Part shown: in pieces, positions 8,252-16,765 of the stretch
Numbering within the stretch: position 1 is the first letter of the stretch
How the letters are laid out: every line of letters starts with the position of its first letter
Program-made: the position numbers and the translations under genes
NCBI GenBank assembly: GCA_003513495.1
Contig: DOPM01000058.1
Span: 147,417 to 211,416 of the forward strand
Direction: 5' to 3'
DNA from: Desulfosporosinus sp.
GTDB lineage: Bacteria > Bacillota > Desulfitobacteriia > Desulfitobacteriales > Desulfitobacteriaceae
DNA: 64,000 bases
The notes under the pieces: generated by a model
Databases searched by the model: none
Told to the model about the DNA's origin: nothing
The model's input: only the letters and a program-made list of their open reading frames with translations

Positions 8252-8494
8252 CTCGTTCACCTCCAGTGCTTAGTTTATCCATTCTGAAAAGCAATAATCG
8301 ACAGGACTCATGATTGAATCAAAAATATCCCAAACCTAAAGTTTCTAAGATGTTTCATAATTAGCAGATATTGCCCTAACAAATCAATGTTAACCATTGA
8401 GATTCGTCTCATGAAGGTTCAAATGGTAAAATAGTTATATGATGTTCATTAAAACGTATTACTAGCATGTTTTGTACTGATGGGAGAGTGGAAT

Positions 8495-9910
8495 ATGGAG
8501 GAATTTGACGAGCTAAGGGCCAAAGTAAACACGTTGCAAGAAGTTCGCATTCTACTTTCTGCAATTATTGATTCCACTCAGGATGCGATTTCAGTGGTGG
8601 ACGAAAACGGACTCGGATTATTAATAAACCCGGCTTACACGCGAATGACAGGCCTTACGGCGAATGATGTCATCGGTAAACCTCCTACCGTTGACATTGC
8701 AGAAGGGGAAAGTATGCATATGCAGGTCCTAAAGACCCGTCTTCCTGTTAAAGGAGTCCTTATGAAAGTTGGACCTAAGCGTAAAGAAGTAATTGTCAAC
8801 GTTGCTCCAATCATTGTTTCTGGGCAGTTGCGGGGAAGCGTAGGGGTGCTTCACGATATCTCTGAGATTCATAAACTCTCGGAGGAGTTAGAAAGTGCTA
8901 AACGTTTGATTCGTCATTTGGAAGCAAAGTATACTTTTAGGGATATTATCGGTGAAAGCGAAGCGATTATGGCAGCGATTGAACAAGCGAGACGTGCAGC
9001 GGTGACACCGGCTACTGTCCTATTGCGTGGAGAGAGTGGGACAGGTAAAGAACTTTTTGCTCATGCTATTCATCGTTCGAGTGAACGACAAAAAGGACAG
9101 TATATTCGAGTGAATTGTTCAGCCTTAGCGGAGGGACTTCTGGAGAGTGAACTATTTGGCTATGTTGAAGGAGCATTTACAGGCGCCAAACGTGGTGGTA
9201 AAGCAGGCCTTTTTGAAGAGGCCAATGGGGGAACGATTTTTCTTGACGAAATTGGAGAAATCAGTCTGAACCTTCAAGCAAAACTTTTGCGCGTACTACA
9301 AGAACGTGAAATTGTAAAAGTCGGAGATAATCGTGCCCTTAATATAGACGTGCGGGTTATTACGGCTACAAATGCAAACTTAGAAGCGGAATTGCGTGCC
9401 GGTAGATTTCGTGAGGATTTGTATTATCGGTTAAATGTAATCCCAGTTATTATCCCCCCCTTGAGGCAGCGTTGTGAAGATATTCCCTTACTTATTCAAC
9501 ATCTTATTGGGAGTTTTAATCAAGACTATGGCCGTTGTGTAGAGAGAATTAGTAATGAGGCTTTACAAATCTTGATGGGATATCATTGGCCGGGCAATGT
9601 TCGAGAATTAGAAAACATTATAGGAAGAGCTATAATAAACATGCGGATCGGAGAAACGGTTGTAGAATTGCACCATCTTCCGATTTTGGCTAACCCCAAT
9701 GCTAATCCAGAGCTAGCTTTCGTCAACCCACAGCAGCCTTCATTGACGAGGGAAGATGAGGGATTCGAGGGTCTGTATAAACAGTGGGAACGCTCCATCC
9801 TTTTAGCTACACTCCAAAAAAATGGGGGCAATAAAACAAAGTCAGCTCAGGATCTAAAAATGTCCATACGGAATTTCTACTACAAACTTAAGCGACACGC
9901 CCTCGTCTAG
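8495..9910 (+). CDS. PAS domain sigma-54-dependent transcriptional activator (BkdR-like)
   Basis: Bacterial enhancer-binding protein that activates sigma-54 RNA polymerase by ATP hydrolysis. An N-terminal PAS sensor domain (about residues 20-125, STQDAISVVDENGLGLLINP) precedes an AAA+ domain. That domain has Walker A GESGTGKELFAHAIH, the sigma-54 contact loop GAFTGA (EGAFTGAKRGGKAG) and Walker B GGTIFLDEIGEI. A Fis-type helix-turn-helix ends the protein (GGNKTKSAQDLKMSIRNFYY). ATG 8495 is preferred over ATG 8480 because GGGAGAG lies just upstream. It sits directly before a sigma-54 promoter and a 2-oxoacid oxidoreductase operon, which it probably controls. The PAS ligand cannot be deduced. 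Confidence 0.92.
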   Translation: MEEFDELRAKVNTLQEVRILLSAIIDSTQDAISVVDENGLGLLINPAYTRMTGLTANDVIGKPPTVDIAEGESMHMQVLKTRLPVKGVLMKVGPKRKEVIVNVAPIIVSGQLRGSVGVLHDISEIHKLSEELESAKRLIRHLEAKYTFRDIIGESEAIMAAIEQARRAAVTPATVLLRGESGTGKELFAHAIHRSSERQKGQYIRVNCSALAEGLLESELFGYVEGAFTGAKRGGKAGLFEEANGGTIFLDEIGEISLNLQAKLLRVLQEREIVKVGDNRALNIDVRVITATNANLEAELRAGRFREDLYYRLNVIPVIIPPLRQRCEDIPLLIQHLIGSFNQDYGRCVERISNEALQILMGYHWPGNVRELENIIGRAIINMRIGETVVELHHLPILANPNANPELAFVNPQQPSLTREDEGFEGLYKQWERSILLATLQKNGGNKTKSAQDLKMSIRNFYYKLKRHALV

Positions 9911-9939
9911 AGGAATATCAAAAGAGGACTTTTTAATTG

Positions 9940-10004
9940 TTCATGGTATGCAATCTAGCGTGCAATTACTTGCATGCAGTTTATTGCCTACCATGAATTT
10001 TTTT
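9940..10004 (+). terminator. Branched intrinsic terminator after the sigma-54 activator gene
   Basis: Outer stem TTCATGGTA-T-GCAAT pairs with ATTGC-C-TACCATGAA (one mismatch). It encloses an inner hairpin TGCAA/TTGCA and is followed by seven T. It prevents readthrough into the operon that depends on its own promoter. Confidence 0.8.
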
Positions 10005-10148
10005 GCATTAAAGACAAGTCGGCAAAACGTTGAATTCCTAATGCCCAGTGTTTTTATACTATTGTCCTGGGGAGCGGAGTCCTGATTATTTCAGAAAATT
10101 CTAAAATAATTCCAGATTGGGGATAAAATTTAGATTTATGTACGTCGA

Positions 10149-10164
10149 TGGCATTTATATTGCA
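10149..10164 (+). promoter_or_regulatory. Sigma-54 (-24/-12) promoter
   Basis: TGGCATTTATATTGCA matches the consensus TGGCAC-N5-TTGCA with the invariant GG and GC exactly 10 nt apart; only one consensus base differs. It lies 59 bp upstream of the ferredoxin-subunit start and downstream of a gene encoding a GAFTGA-type activator. This is one of the best-supported regulatory sites in the window. Confidence 0.85.
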
Positions 10165-10222
10165 TTCAATAAGTGTAGGTAATATAAGAACTGTAGCTTA
10201 TTCCGAGACAGGAGGAGCGTCT

Positions 10223-10462
10223 ATGCGTAAGGTTGAGTTCGATGAAGAGCGCTGTAAAGGATGTGAGCTTTGTGTAGAGGCTTGCCCAAAACATATTATT
10301 CTAATGGCTGATCACTTGAATGCTATGGGCTTTCATCCTGCGACAGTAGTGAAGGAAGAAGCGTGCATTTCCTGCGGTTTTTGTGCTAGGATGTGTCCGG
10401 ATGTTGCAATTACAGTGCGAAAGGAGGAAAAATCTCATGGCGAAGGTCCTTATGAAGGGTAA
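10223..10462 (+). CDS. 2-oxoacid:ferredoxin oxidoreductase, ferredoxin-type delta subunit
   Basis: A 79-residue protein with two 4Fe-4S motifs, CKGCELCVEACP and CISCGFCARMCP, that carries electrons between the catalytic subunits and free ferredoxin. The start is ATG 10223 after GGAGGAG; the longer frame from ATG 10148 begins inside the sigma-54 promoter and cannot be translated from that transcript. It overlaps the next gene by 26 bp, indicating coupled translation. First gene of a four-gene operon with the delta-alpha-beta-gamma arrangement of Vor/Kor enzymes. Confidence 0.92.
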   Translation: MRKVEFDEERCKGCELCVEACPKHIILMADHLNAMGFHPATVVKEEACISCGFCARMCPDVAITVRKEEKSHGEGPYEG

Positions 10463-11507
10463 TGAGGCTTTAGCAGAAGCGGCGATTCGCGCTGGTTGTC
10501 GTTATTTTTTCGGGTATCCTATTACTCCACAAAATGAAATTCCCGAGTATTTGGCTAAACGTCTTCCGGAAGTCGGAGGGGTATTTGTTCAAGCTGAATC
10601 TGAGATCGCGGCGATTAATATGGTCTATGGGGCGGCGGGTGCTGGAGCACGTGTGATGACCTCCTCATCAGGTCCGGGTATCAGCCTCAAACAGGAGGGA
10701 ATCACCTATATCGCGGGTGCGGAGCTCCCCTGTGTCATTGTGAATATTCAACGAGGAGGGCCCGGGCTTGGCGGCATTCAGCCTGCCCAATCTGATTATT
10801 TCCAGGCAGTCAAAGGTGGAGGACATGGGGATTATAAACTGCTTGTGCTTGCTCCGGCTACCGTTCAAGAAATGGTCGATTTGATGGGGAAAGCTTTTGA
10901 CTTAGCAGATGAGTACCGCAATCCCGTCATGATTTTGGGAGATGGTATTCTCGGACAAATGATGGAACCCGTTGAGCTCACTGAACAAAATCATACTCAA
11001 AGAACGGAGAAGCCGTGGGCAACGACTGGTGCCAAGGGGCGAAGCCCTAATGTAATTACTTCGTTATTTCTTGATCCCGTAGAACTTGAAAAGCACAACC
11101 TTCATCTTCAAACTAAGTATGACAGAATGTCCCAAGAAACGCTCTGGGAAAACTATAAAACAAAGGACGCAGAACTGGTTTTGGTTGGGTACGGTACGTC
11201 AGCCAGGATAGCAAAAGCTGCAGTAGATCAAGCAAGAGAACAAGGAATTAAGGCTGGGTTATTCCGACCCATCTCCTTATTTCCATTTCCGAAAAACGCT
11301 TTACAGGAAGCTTGTAAGCAAGCAAATCATGTTCTCACCGTTGAGATGAGCATGGGACAACTTGTAGAAGATGTTCGTTATAATCTAGAATTCAAGGTTC
11401 CGGTCCACCTATATGGGCGTGTTGGAGGCATGGTTCCTACTACCCGCTCAGTTCTTGAAGAGGTTAAACGTTGGGTTAATAGCGGAGAGGGAGGTGGAAA
11501 CCTATGA
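10437..11507 (+). CDS. 2-oxoacid:ferredoxin oxidoreductase alpha subunit (VorB/KorA type)
   Basis: Catalytic subunit of a coenzyme-A-acylating 2-oxoacid:ferredoxin oxidoreductase, which decarboxylates a 2-oxoacid to acyl-CoA and reduces ferredoxin. It shows the pyrimidine-domain motifs GCRYFFGYPITPQNEIPE and SSSGPGISLKQEG, and the C-terminal domain ending in the GRVGGMVPTT region. Start ATG 10437 follows AAAGGAGG and gives 356 residues; an upstream in-frame ATG at 10383 lies deep in the preceding gene. The sequence style is closest to enzymes annotated as 2-oxoisovalerate (Vor) type, but 2-oxoglutarate remains possible. Sigma-54 control beside a PAS activator favours branched-chain 2-oxoacids by analogy with Bacillus bkd. 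Confidence 0.9.
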   Translation: MAKVLMKGNEALAEAAIRAGCRYFFGYPITPQNEIPEYLAKRLPEVGGVFVQAESEIAAINMVYGAAGAGARVMTSSSGPGISLKQEGITYIAGAELPCVIVNIQRGGPGLGGIQPAQSDYFQAVKGGGHGDYKLLVLAPATVQEMVDLMGKAFDLADEYRNPVMILGDGILGQMMEPVELTEQNHTQRTEKPWATTGAKGRSPNVITSLFLDPVELEKHNLHLQTKYDRMSQETLWENYKTKDAELVLVGYGTSARIAKAAVDQAREQGIKAGLFRPISLFPFPKNALQEACKQANHVLTVEMSMGQLVEDVRYNLEFKVPVHLYGRVGGMVPTTRSVLEEVKRWVNSGEGGGNL

Positions 11508-12253
11508 GGCCTGTCTTCCATCGACCGGAAGCACTAACTGCGATCAAAACCCACTATTGTCCCGGTTGTACCCACGGCATTATTCATCGCCTAATTGCTG
11601 AAGTAATTGACGAACTGGGAGTTAGAGAAGAGACCATTGGCGTATCTCCGGTGGGATGTTCAGTCTTAGCCTATAGTTACTTCAATCTCGATATGCAACA
11701 AGCCGCACATGGCAGAGCACCAGCTGTTGCCACGGGAATTAAACGAGTACATCCCCAAAAGGTAGTTTTTACCTATCAGGGGGATGGAGATCTGGCCGCT
11801 ATTGGAACGGCTGAAATTGTGCATGCCGCTGCCCGCAGTGAGAAAATCACGACGATTTTTGTCAATAATGCCATTTATGGTATGACAGGAGGACAAATGG
11901 CCCCTACAACTCTTCTCCGCCAAAAAAGCATGACGTCTCCCAAAGGGAGAGAGGCCGCTCCTCAAGGATATCCCATTAGAGTATCTGAAATGCTCGCCAC
12001 TCTAGACGGTGCAGCATATATTGCACGAGTGTCAGTGCACAATCCCCAGGAAGTGTCCAAAGCTAAAAAAGCTATTAAGACTGCCTTTGAATATCAGATG
12101 GCAGGTATCGGGTTTGCCTTAGTTGAAGTCCTATCCACCTGTCCTACGAATTGGGGGTGCACCCCCACAGAATCATTAAAGTGGTTAGTTGAAAATATGC
12201 TTCCTGTTTATCCCCTTGGTGTCAAAAAAATGCAAAGAGAGGTGTCGATCTAA
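11504..12253 (+). CDS. 2-oxoacid:ferredoxin oxidoreductase beta subunit (thiamine-diphosphate binding)
   Basis: Beta subunit carrying thiamine diphosphate. The N-terminal KTHYCPGCTHGIIHRLIAE is the family motif with a cysteine pair. The cofactor motif GDGDLAAIGTAEIVHAA and NNAIYGMTGGQMAPTT follow. Its 249 residues are typical. It overlaps the alpha gene by 4 bp (ATGA) and the gamma gene by 1 bp (TAATG), so the three are tightly coupled. Confidence 0.92.
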   Translation: MRPVFHRPEALTAIKTHYCPGCTHGIIHRLIAEVIDELGVREETIGVSPVGCSVLAYSYFNLDMQQAAHGRAPAVATGIKRVHPQKVVFTYQGDGDLAAIGTAEIVHAAARSEKITTIFVNNAIYGMTGGQMAPTTLLRQKSMTSPKGREAAPQGYPIRVSEMLATLDGAAYIARVSVHNPQEVSKAKKAIKTAFEYQMAGIGFALVEVLSTCPTNWGCTPTESLKWLVENMLPVYPLGVKKMQREVSI

Positions 12254-12822
12254 TGTCGCAAGAAATTATCTTGGCTGGCTTTGGAGGACAAGGGGTTATG
12301 TCTATGGGACAGCTGCTGGCTTATGCGGGCCTAGTAGAAGGGAAACAGGTCAGTTGGATTCCTTCCTATGGTCCGGAAATGCGTGGCGGAACAGCTAACT
12401 GTTCTGTCACAATATCAGATGAAGAGGTAAGTTCTCCCATCATAGCCGAACCAGATACGCTTATTGTGCTGAATCGCCCCTCCCTAGAGAAGTTTGAGCA
12501 GGATGTTAAACCAGGAGGACGATTACTCATTAACTCGTCACTGATTGATATAGAGCCTCAACGCCAGGATCTTCAAGTATTAAAACTACCAGTGAACGAG
12601 CTTGCTCAAGAAAAGTTAGGGAATACACGAGTTTCTAATATGATTATTCTCGGCGCTTTTATTGAGTTAACTCGCTCGGTAACCCTAGAATCCGTCCTCG
12701 GGGCCTTAAAGAAAGTTCTGCCGGAGTACCGCCATAACCTTATTCCCCTGAACCGTCGGGCCCTGGAGACCGGGATGAAGGTAGCAAAAACAGAAATCCT
12801 CCATCTTAGATCTTGTGGTTGA
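12253..12822 (+). CDS. 2-oxoacid:ferredoxin oxidoreductase gamma subunit
   Basis: Gamma subunit with the family motifs LAGFGGQGVMSMGQLLA and SYGPEMRGGTANCSV. At 189 residues it is last in the operon and is followed at once by an intrinsic terminator. Together with the three preceding genes it gives a complete four-subunit enzyme. Confidence 0.92.
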   Translation: MSQEIILAGFGGQGVMSMGQLLAYAGLVEGKQVSWIPSYGPEMRGGTANCSVTISDEEVSSPIIAEPDTLIVLNRPSLEKFEQDVKPGGRLLINSSLIDIEPQRQDLQVLKLPVNELAQEKLGNTRVSNMIILGAFIELTRSVTLESVLGALKKVLPEYRHNLIPLNRRALETGMKVAKTEILHLRSCG

Positions 12823-12832
12823 TCGAGGATTG

Positions 12833-12875
12833 TAAGCAGTTGTTTGTTTTCACAACCAACTGCTTATTTTTATTT
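12833..12875 (+). terminator. Intrinsic terminator of the 2-oxoacid oxidoreductase operon
   Basis: Stem TAAGCAGTTG paired with CAACTGCTTA, extended by TTG/CAA pairs toward the loop, followed by TTTTTATTT. Confidence 0.8.
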
Positions 12876-12955
12876 CAGTCACGTTTCTTGGCATTATGGG
12901 CAGAACATAGGGTAAAATAAGTATAGGACTATGGTAAAGGAAAGAGGGAACTTGA

Positions 12956-13492
12956 TTGAAAAAACAAAACAGACAAGAAGAACGCCTCGAAGGAGAAGTG
13001 CTTTTTGAGGGAAGAATGCTCCGCTTGGACCGGGATACGGTCCGTTTACCTAATGGACTTCAAACATCCCGCGAAGTTGTTAGGCATCCGGGAGCGGTAG
13101 GGATTGTTGCTATACAGGACCAAGAATTACTTTTAGTTCGCCAATACCGATATGCTATTGCTCAGGAAACCTTAGAAATCCCTGCCGGGAAACTTGATCC
13201 CAAGGAACCGCCCCTTGAATGCGCTGTCCGAGAACTTCGCGAAGAAACCGGCTATCGGGGCACTATGGAACATATCAGTACCTTTTATACCACACCTGGT
13301 TTTACGGATGAGGTGATGCATCTTTTTCTAGCTCGGGATTTGGTCTGGGATCCTCTCACCCTGGATGATGACGAATTTATTGGGGTGGAGAGAATTTCGT
13401 GGGAAGATGCCGTGCAAGGGGTACACCAGAATAAATTCAATGACGCTAAAACGATTCTAGGGATTTTACTTGTTCAGGGGCGGCTTGGATGA
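12956..13492 (+). CDS. nudF: ADP-ribose pyrophosphatase, Nudix hydrolase
   Basis: Hydrolyses ADP-ribose to AMP and ribose-5-phosphate. The complete Nudix box GX5EX7REUXEEXGU is present from G in GKLDPKEPPLECAVREL to EETGY. Length of 178 residues and the N-terminal strand pattern (EGRMLRLDRDTVRLPNG) fit the NudF group. The start is TTG 12956 after AAAGAGGGA with 8-nt spacing. It overlaps the next gene by 4 bp. In Bacillus nudF also lies a few genes before spoIIM and xerD. Confidence 0.9.
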   Translation: MKKQNRQEERLEGEVLFEGRMLRLDRDTVRLPNGLQTSREVVRHPGAVGIVAIQDQELLLVRQYRYAIAQETLEIPAGKLDPKEPPLECAVRELREETGYRGTMEHISTFYTTPGFTDEVMHLFLARDLVWDPLTLDDDEFIGVERISWEDAVQGVHQNKFNDAKTILGILLVQGRLG

Positions 13493-14658
13493 TCTTCGCG
13501 GATCTACATATACATATTGGACAAAGTTTAGATGGGAAGTTTGTCAAGATTACAGGAGCTAAGACCTTAACCCTGCCCAATATTCTTCAAGTTGCCAGAG
13601 AAGTCAAAGGACTTTCTCTGGTTGGGATTGTTGATTCACATTCCACGGGTGTCCAACAGGATTTTAAGAGGTTACTTGCTTCGAATGATTTACGGTCAAT
13701 GTCTGCAGGAGGGTACGATGCCCACGGTATAACACTGATACCTGGTCATGAAATTGAGTTACAGGTGGGAGAGGGGAATGCTCATTTTTTAGCCTATTTC
13801 CCTTACATTGAACAAGTAGAACAGTATGTCAGGTCCATAAGACATAGTATTAAAAACTGGCAATTAAGTACTCAAAGAGGCTTTCTGCCAATCGAACTAT
13901 GGCTTGAGGCAGTTAGCAAAGCAGAGGGAATCTGGTTTCCGGCCCATGTTTTCACTCCGCATAAGGGTATCTATGGAAATTGTTGTCGGCGATTGAGAGA
14001 GGTTCTTCCTGTCTTGCCTAAAGCCATTGAAATTGGGCTTAGTGCGGATCGTGCAATGGCTGAAAGTATAAGTGAACTAGACTCAGTGGTTATGTTTAGT
14101 AACTCAGATGCCCACTCTTTACCAAATATTGCTCGGGAGTATAACTCGTTTGCTTGCGCAGACCCCTCCTTTGGAGGGTTGTTGGATGTAATTTCAGGGA
14201 AATCCAAGGAGATTGTTCGAAATTATGGTTTACCCCCCAGAGTTGGTAAATATCATCGTACCTATTGTCTAAGCTGTGAAAGAATTGTCGGTTCTTCCCC
14301 TCCACAATTGATCTGTTCAAATTGTGGGAGTACGCATATTGTCATGGGCGTCTTGGATCGCTTAGTAAGTATAGCGGATCGTCCTATGGGGAAACAGGAT
14401 GCCTCAAGCTATGTCCATCAAGTTCCACTGCGACAGCTTCCTGGAATTGGGCCTAAAATGTATGATCGACTCTTAAAGGCTTTTGGTACAGAAATGGTCA
14501 TACTTCATCATGTTGACGAGGAGAAGTTGCGCGGTATAGCTGGAGAAAAGGTCGCGGTATGGATTATCAGAGCCCGTCATGGAGAATTACAGGTGGAAGC
14601 GGGTGGTGGAGGTCTATTTGGTAGAGTTGTGGACATACTTTCTCCTGCTGTGGAATAA
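13489..14658 (+). CDS. Endonuclease Q-like PHP-domain protein
   Basis: Member of the PHP-domain family that includes endonuclease Q, which nicks DNA 5' of deaminated bases in some archaea and bacilli. PHP metal motifs are visible: DLHIHIGQ at the N-terminus, VDSHSTG near 45 and IPGHEIEL near 87. A zinc-ribbon pair (CLSCERIVG, ICSNCGSTHI) lies around residues 258-285. A helix-hairpin-helix at the C-terminus (LRQLPGIGPKMYDRLLKAFG) is typical of DNA binding. The ATG at 13489 overlaps the nudF stop. At 389 residues the protein matches the bacterial form, but activity is inferred from the domain set alone. Confidence 0.8.
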   Translation: MIFADLHIHIGQSLDGKFVKITGAKTLTLPNILQVAREVKGLSLVGIVDSHSTGVQQDFKRLLASNDLRSMSAGGYDAHGITLIPGHEIELQVGEGNAHFLAYFPYIEQVEQYVRSIRHSIKNWQLSTQRGFLPIELWLEAVSKAEGIWFPAHVFTPHKGIYGNCCRRLREVLPVLPKAIEIGLSADRAMAESISELDSVVMFSNSDAHSLPNIAREYNSFACADPSFGGLLDVISGKSKEIVRNYGLPPRVGKYHRTYCLSCERIVGSSPPQLICSNCGSTHIVMGVLDRLVSIADRPMGKQDASSYVHQVPLRQLPGIGPKMYDRLLKAFGTEMVILHHVDEEKLRGIAGEKVAVWIIRARHGELQVEAGGGGLFGRVVDILSPAVE

Positions 14659-14693
14659 AATCCCATAGGGGACTATGGGAAGGGGTGTGCAGG

Positions 14694-15293
14694 ATGTGGA
14701 AACAACTTGGCGAACACATTCGTCAATATTGGGTCATTTATCTAACGCTTTCAAGTGTTTATCTCGCCGGAGTGGTGTTCGGAGGGGTTGGAGTCAATGC
14801 CTTAGGAGTGTCTGAAACCTCCCAACTAGGGAAATTTTTAGATACACTTCTAAAATCTCAACCGACAACGTTTGAACCAGCGTTTCTAGGACAACTTGCT
14901 AGGGATATGTTCATTATGATGGCTGGAATATGGATCTTAGGACTGACGATTATTGGGGCTCCCTTGATTTATCTAATTGTCTTTACGAGGGGGTTTATTC
15001 TTGGCTTTACGATTAGCTTTATTATTGGAGCAAAAGGAACCCTAGGAATAGCACTCGTGTTAACAACGGTTTTTATACCAACTATTTTTGGAATTCCATT
15101 ATTGCTCCTCGGGGCAGGACTGGCAACGATCTTCTCGTTTCTTTTACTTCGCGGGAAAGCCAGAGGAGAATCGTTGCGCAGAGAGTTTCTCTATTATACT
15201 GCGGCAGCTGCGTTTGTTTCTATTGGTGCAGTCGCAGTTGGAGTTGCTCAAGGGTATTTCTCTATCCTCGGACTGCGCTTATTCAAACTTTAG
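14694..15293 (+). CDS. spoIIM: Stage II sporulation protein M
   Basis: Membrane protein of the SpoIIDMP engulfment complex, which remodels septal peptidoglycan so the mother cell can engulf the forespore. About five hydrophobic segments are seen, with the SpoIIM pattern of an N-terminal helix (YWVIYLTLSSVYLAGVVFGG) and central glycine-rich helices (FTRGFILGFTISFIIGAKG). The start is set at ATG 14694, preceded by AAGGGG at 8-nt spacing; GTG 14685 is in frame but overlaps that site. This gives 199 residues. Its place upstream of yqzK-xerD-deoB matches Bacillus. Confidence 0.9.
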   Translation: MWKQLGEHIRQYWVIYLTLSSVYLAGVVFGGVGVNALGVSETSQLGKFLDTLLKSQPTTFEPAFLGQLARDMFIMMAGIWILGLTIIGAPLIYLIVFTRGFILGFTISFIIGAKGTLGIALVLTTVFIPTIFGIPLLLLGAGLATIFSFLLLRGKARGESLRREFLYYTAAAAFVSIGAVAVGVAQGYFSILGLRLFKL

Positions 15294-15359
15294 TAGGAGT
15301 GCTTTTTAAGGAAATGAACCGGATGAAGTGGGTGTAAATTAGTTGGAAGATTACAACGC

Positions 15360-15389
15360 TTGCTAACGGGACAATAATTGCATTATAAT
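15360..15389 (+). promoter_or_regulatory. Candidate sigma-A promoter for ald
   Basis: TTGCTA (15360-15365) and TATAAT (15384-15389) are separated by 18 nt, 55 bp upstream of the ald ATG. The -10 is perfect; the -35 matches TTGACA at 4 of 6. Confidence 0.5.
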
Positions 15390-15444
15390 ACAACTATAAA
15401 TACAACTATAAACGTGCTAATGCAGAGATAATGGAGGTTTAATC

Positions 15445-16560
15445 ATGCTGATTGGAGTACCCAAGGAGATAAAAAATAATGAGAGTCGTGTCGCTATTAC
15501 ACCAGCAGGTGTCCATGCTTTTACATTGACTGGTCACCAGGTTCTCGTAGAAAAGTCTGCTGGCGAAGGCAGCGGCATCACTGATCAACAGTACATCGAT
15601 GCTGGTGCTCAGATCGTTGATTCAGCCGCAGATGTTTGGAAAGCTGACATAGTGATAAAGGTTAAAGAACCTATAGCCGAAGAATATGGCTATTTTAAAT
15701 CGGGACAAATATTGTATACCTATTTACATCTGGCTAAAGAACCGGAATTGACAAAGGCTCTCATGGAGAAAAATGTTGTGGCCATCGCCTATGAAACTAT
15801 CCAATTGGATAATGGTTCATTGCCTTTGCTCACTCCCATGAGTGAAGTTGCAGGGCGCATGGCAATTCAAATTGGTGCTCAATTACTAGAAAAACCCAGC
15901 GGCGGAAAAGGAATTCTACTTGGTGGAGTCCCTGGGGTTACCCCTGCAAACGTAACCATTATCGGTGGCGGAATTGTCGGTACAAACGCTGCGAGAATGG
16001 CTGTTGGACTAGGTGCAGGAGTTACGATTATTGAAAAAAGCACACAACGGCTTAGAGATATTGATGAAATGTTCAACGGTCGAGTAAGAACCTTGGCCTC
16101 AAATCCCTTTAATATTGCTAACAGTGTTGCAAAAGCGGATTTGCTGGTTGGAGCTGTACTTATTCCCGGCGCCCGTGCTCCTCACCTCGTTACTGAAGAG
16201 ATGGTCCAAGCAATGTCACCTGGAAGTGTTATAGTTGATGTGGCAATTGACCAAGGTGGCAGTATTGCAACCATTGACCGAGTTACAACCCATGATGACC
16301 CCACCTATCTTAAATATGGAGTGGTTCATTACGCAGTTGCCAATATTGCTGGAGCTGTTGCAAGAACTTCAACCTATGCTCTGACTAATGTTACCCTTGG
16401 ATATGCTCTTGAGATCATAAACAAGGGTTACTTTAAAGCAATTCAAGAAAACCGTTCCTTGCGTAAAGGGGTTAACGTCATTAATGGCAAGTTAACCTAT
16501 AAGGCTGTGGCAGAATCGCTGAACATAATGTATACACCCTTAGAAGAAGCCTTACTATAG
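15445..16560 (+). CDS. ald: Alanine dehydrogenase
   Basis: NAD-dependent interconversion of L-alanine with pyruvate and ammonia. It is recognised by MLIGVPKEIKNNESRVAIT at the start, the catalytic region YTYLHLAKEP (histidine near 96), and the Rossmann motif GGGIVGTNAARMAVGLGAG. The 371 residues match the family. RBS ATGGAGG precedes ATG 15445. It is monocistronic, with its own promoter and a strong terminator. In Bacillus ald supports sporulation on alanine; here it is inserted into the spoIIM-xerD segment. Confidence 0.96.
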   Translation: MLIGVPKEIKNNESRVAITPAGVHAFTLTGHQVLVEKSAGEGSGITDQQYIDAGAQIVDSAADVWKADIVIKVKEPIAEEYGYFKSGQILYTYLHLAKEPELTKALMEKNVVAIAYETIQLDNGSLPLLTPMSEVAGRMAIQIGAQLLEKPSGGKGILLGGVPGVTPANVTIIGGGIVGTNAARMAVGLGAGVTIIEKSTQRLRDIDEMFNGRVRTLASNPFNIANSVAKADLLVGAVLIPGARAPHLVTEEMVQAMSPGSVIVDVAIDQGGSIATIDRVTTHDDPTYLKYGVVHYAVANIAGAVARTSTYALTNVTLGYALEIINKGYFKAIQENRSLRKGVNVINGKLTYKAVAESLNIMYTPLEEALL

Positions 16561-16609
16561 TAGTAGCTCGTCAGTAAATTGCTGAACGAGGAACATCAAT
16601 ATAACTTAA

Positions 16610-16647
16610 ACGAGCAGAACCCGATCTTCGGTTCTGCTCGTTTTTTT
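16610..16647 (+). terminator. Intrinsic terminator of ald
   Basis: Stem ACGAGCAGAACC/GGTTCTGCTCGT (12 bp, no mismatch), short loop, then TTTTTTT. Confidence 0.9.
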
Positions 16648-16765
16648 AAATGACTTTTAAGTTTAGACGAGAATGGCAACTTTCGAACTATACCAAAAGG
16701 AATAAAATGGTATTGTAATCGGTTATTGGGTATAATTAAGAATTATTTGGCAAGGAGTGAGGGCA

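Larger units (their letters stand above)
9911..10222. other. Regulatory intergenic region upstream of the 2-oxoacid oxidoreductase operon
   Basis: Contains the regulator's terminator (9940-10004) and a sigma-54 promoter (10149-10164). The 144 bp between them is where enhancer-binding sites for the adjacent activator would be expected. I see no clear long palindrome there, only weak AT-rich symmetry around 10090-10115. Confidence 0.6.

Noticed and set aside
10148..10222. N-terminal extension of the ferredoxin-subunit gene from ATG 10148
   Set aside because: This ATG lies at the first base of the sigma-54 promoter, upstream of any transcript from it.
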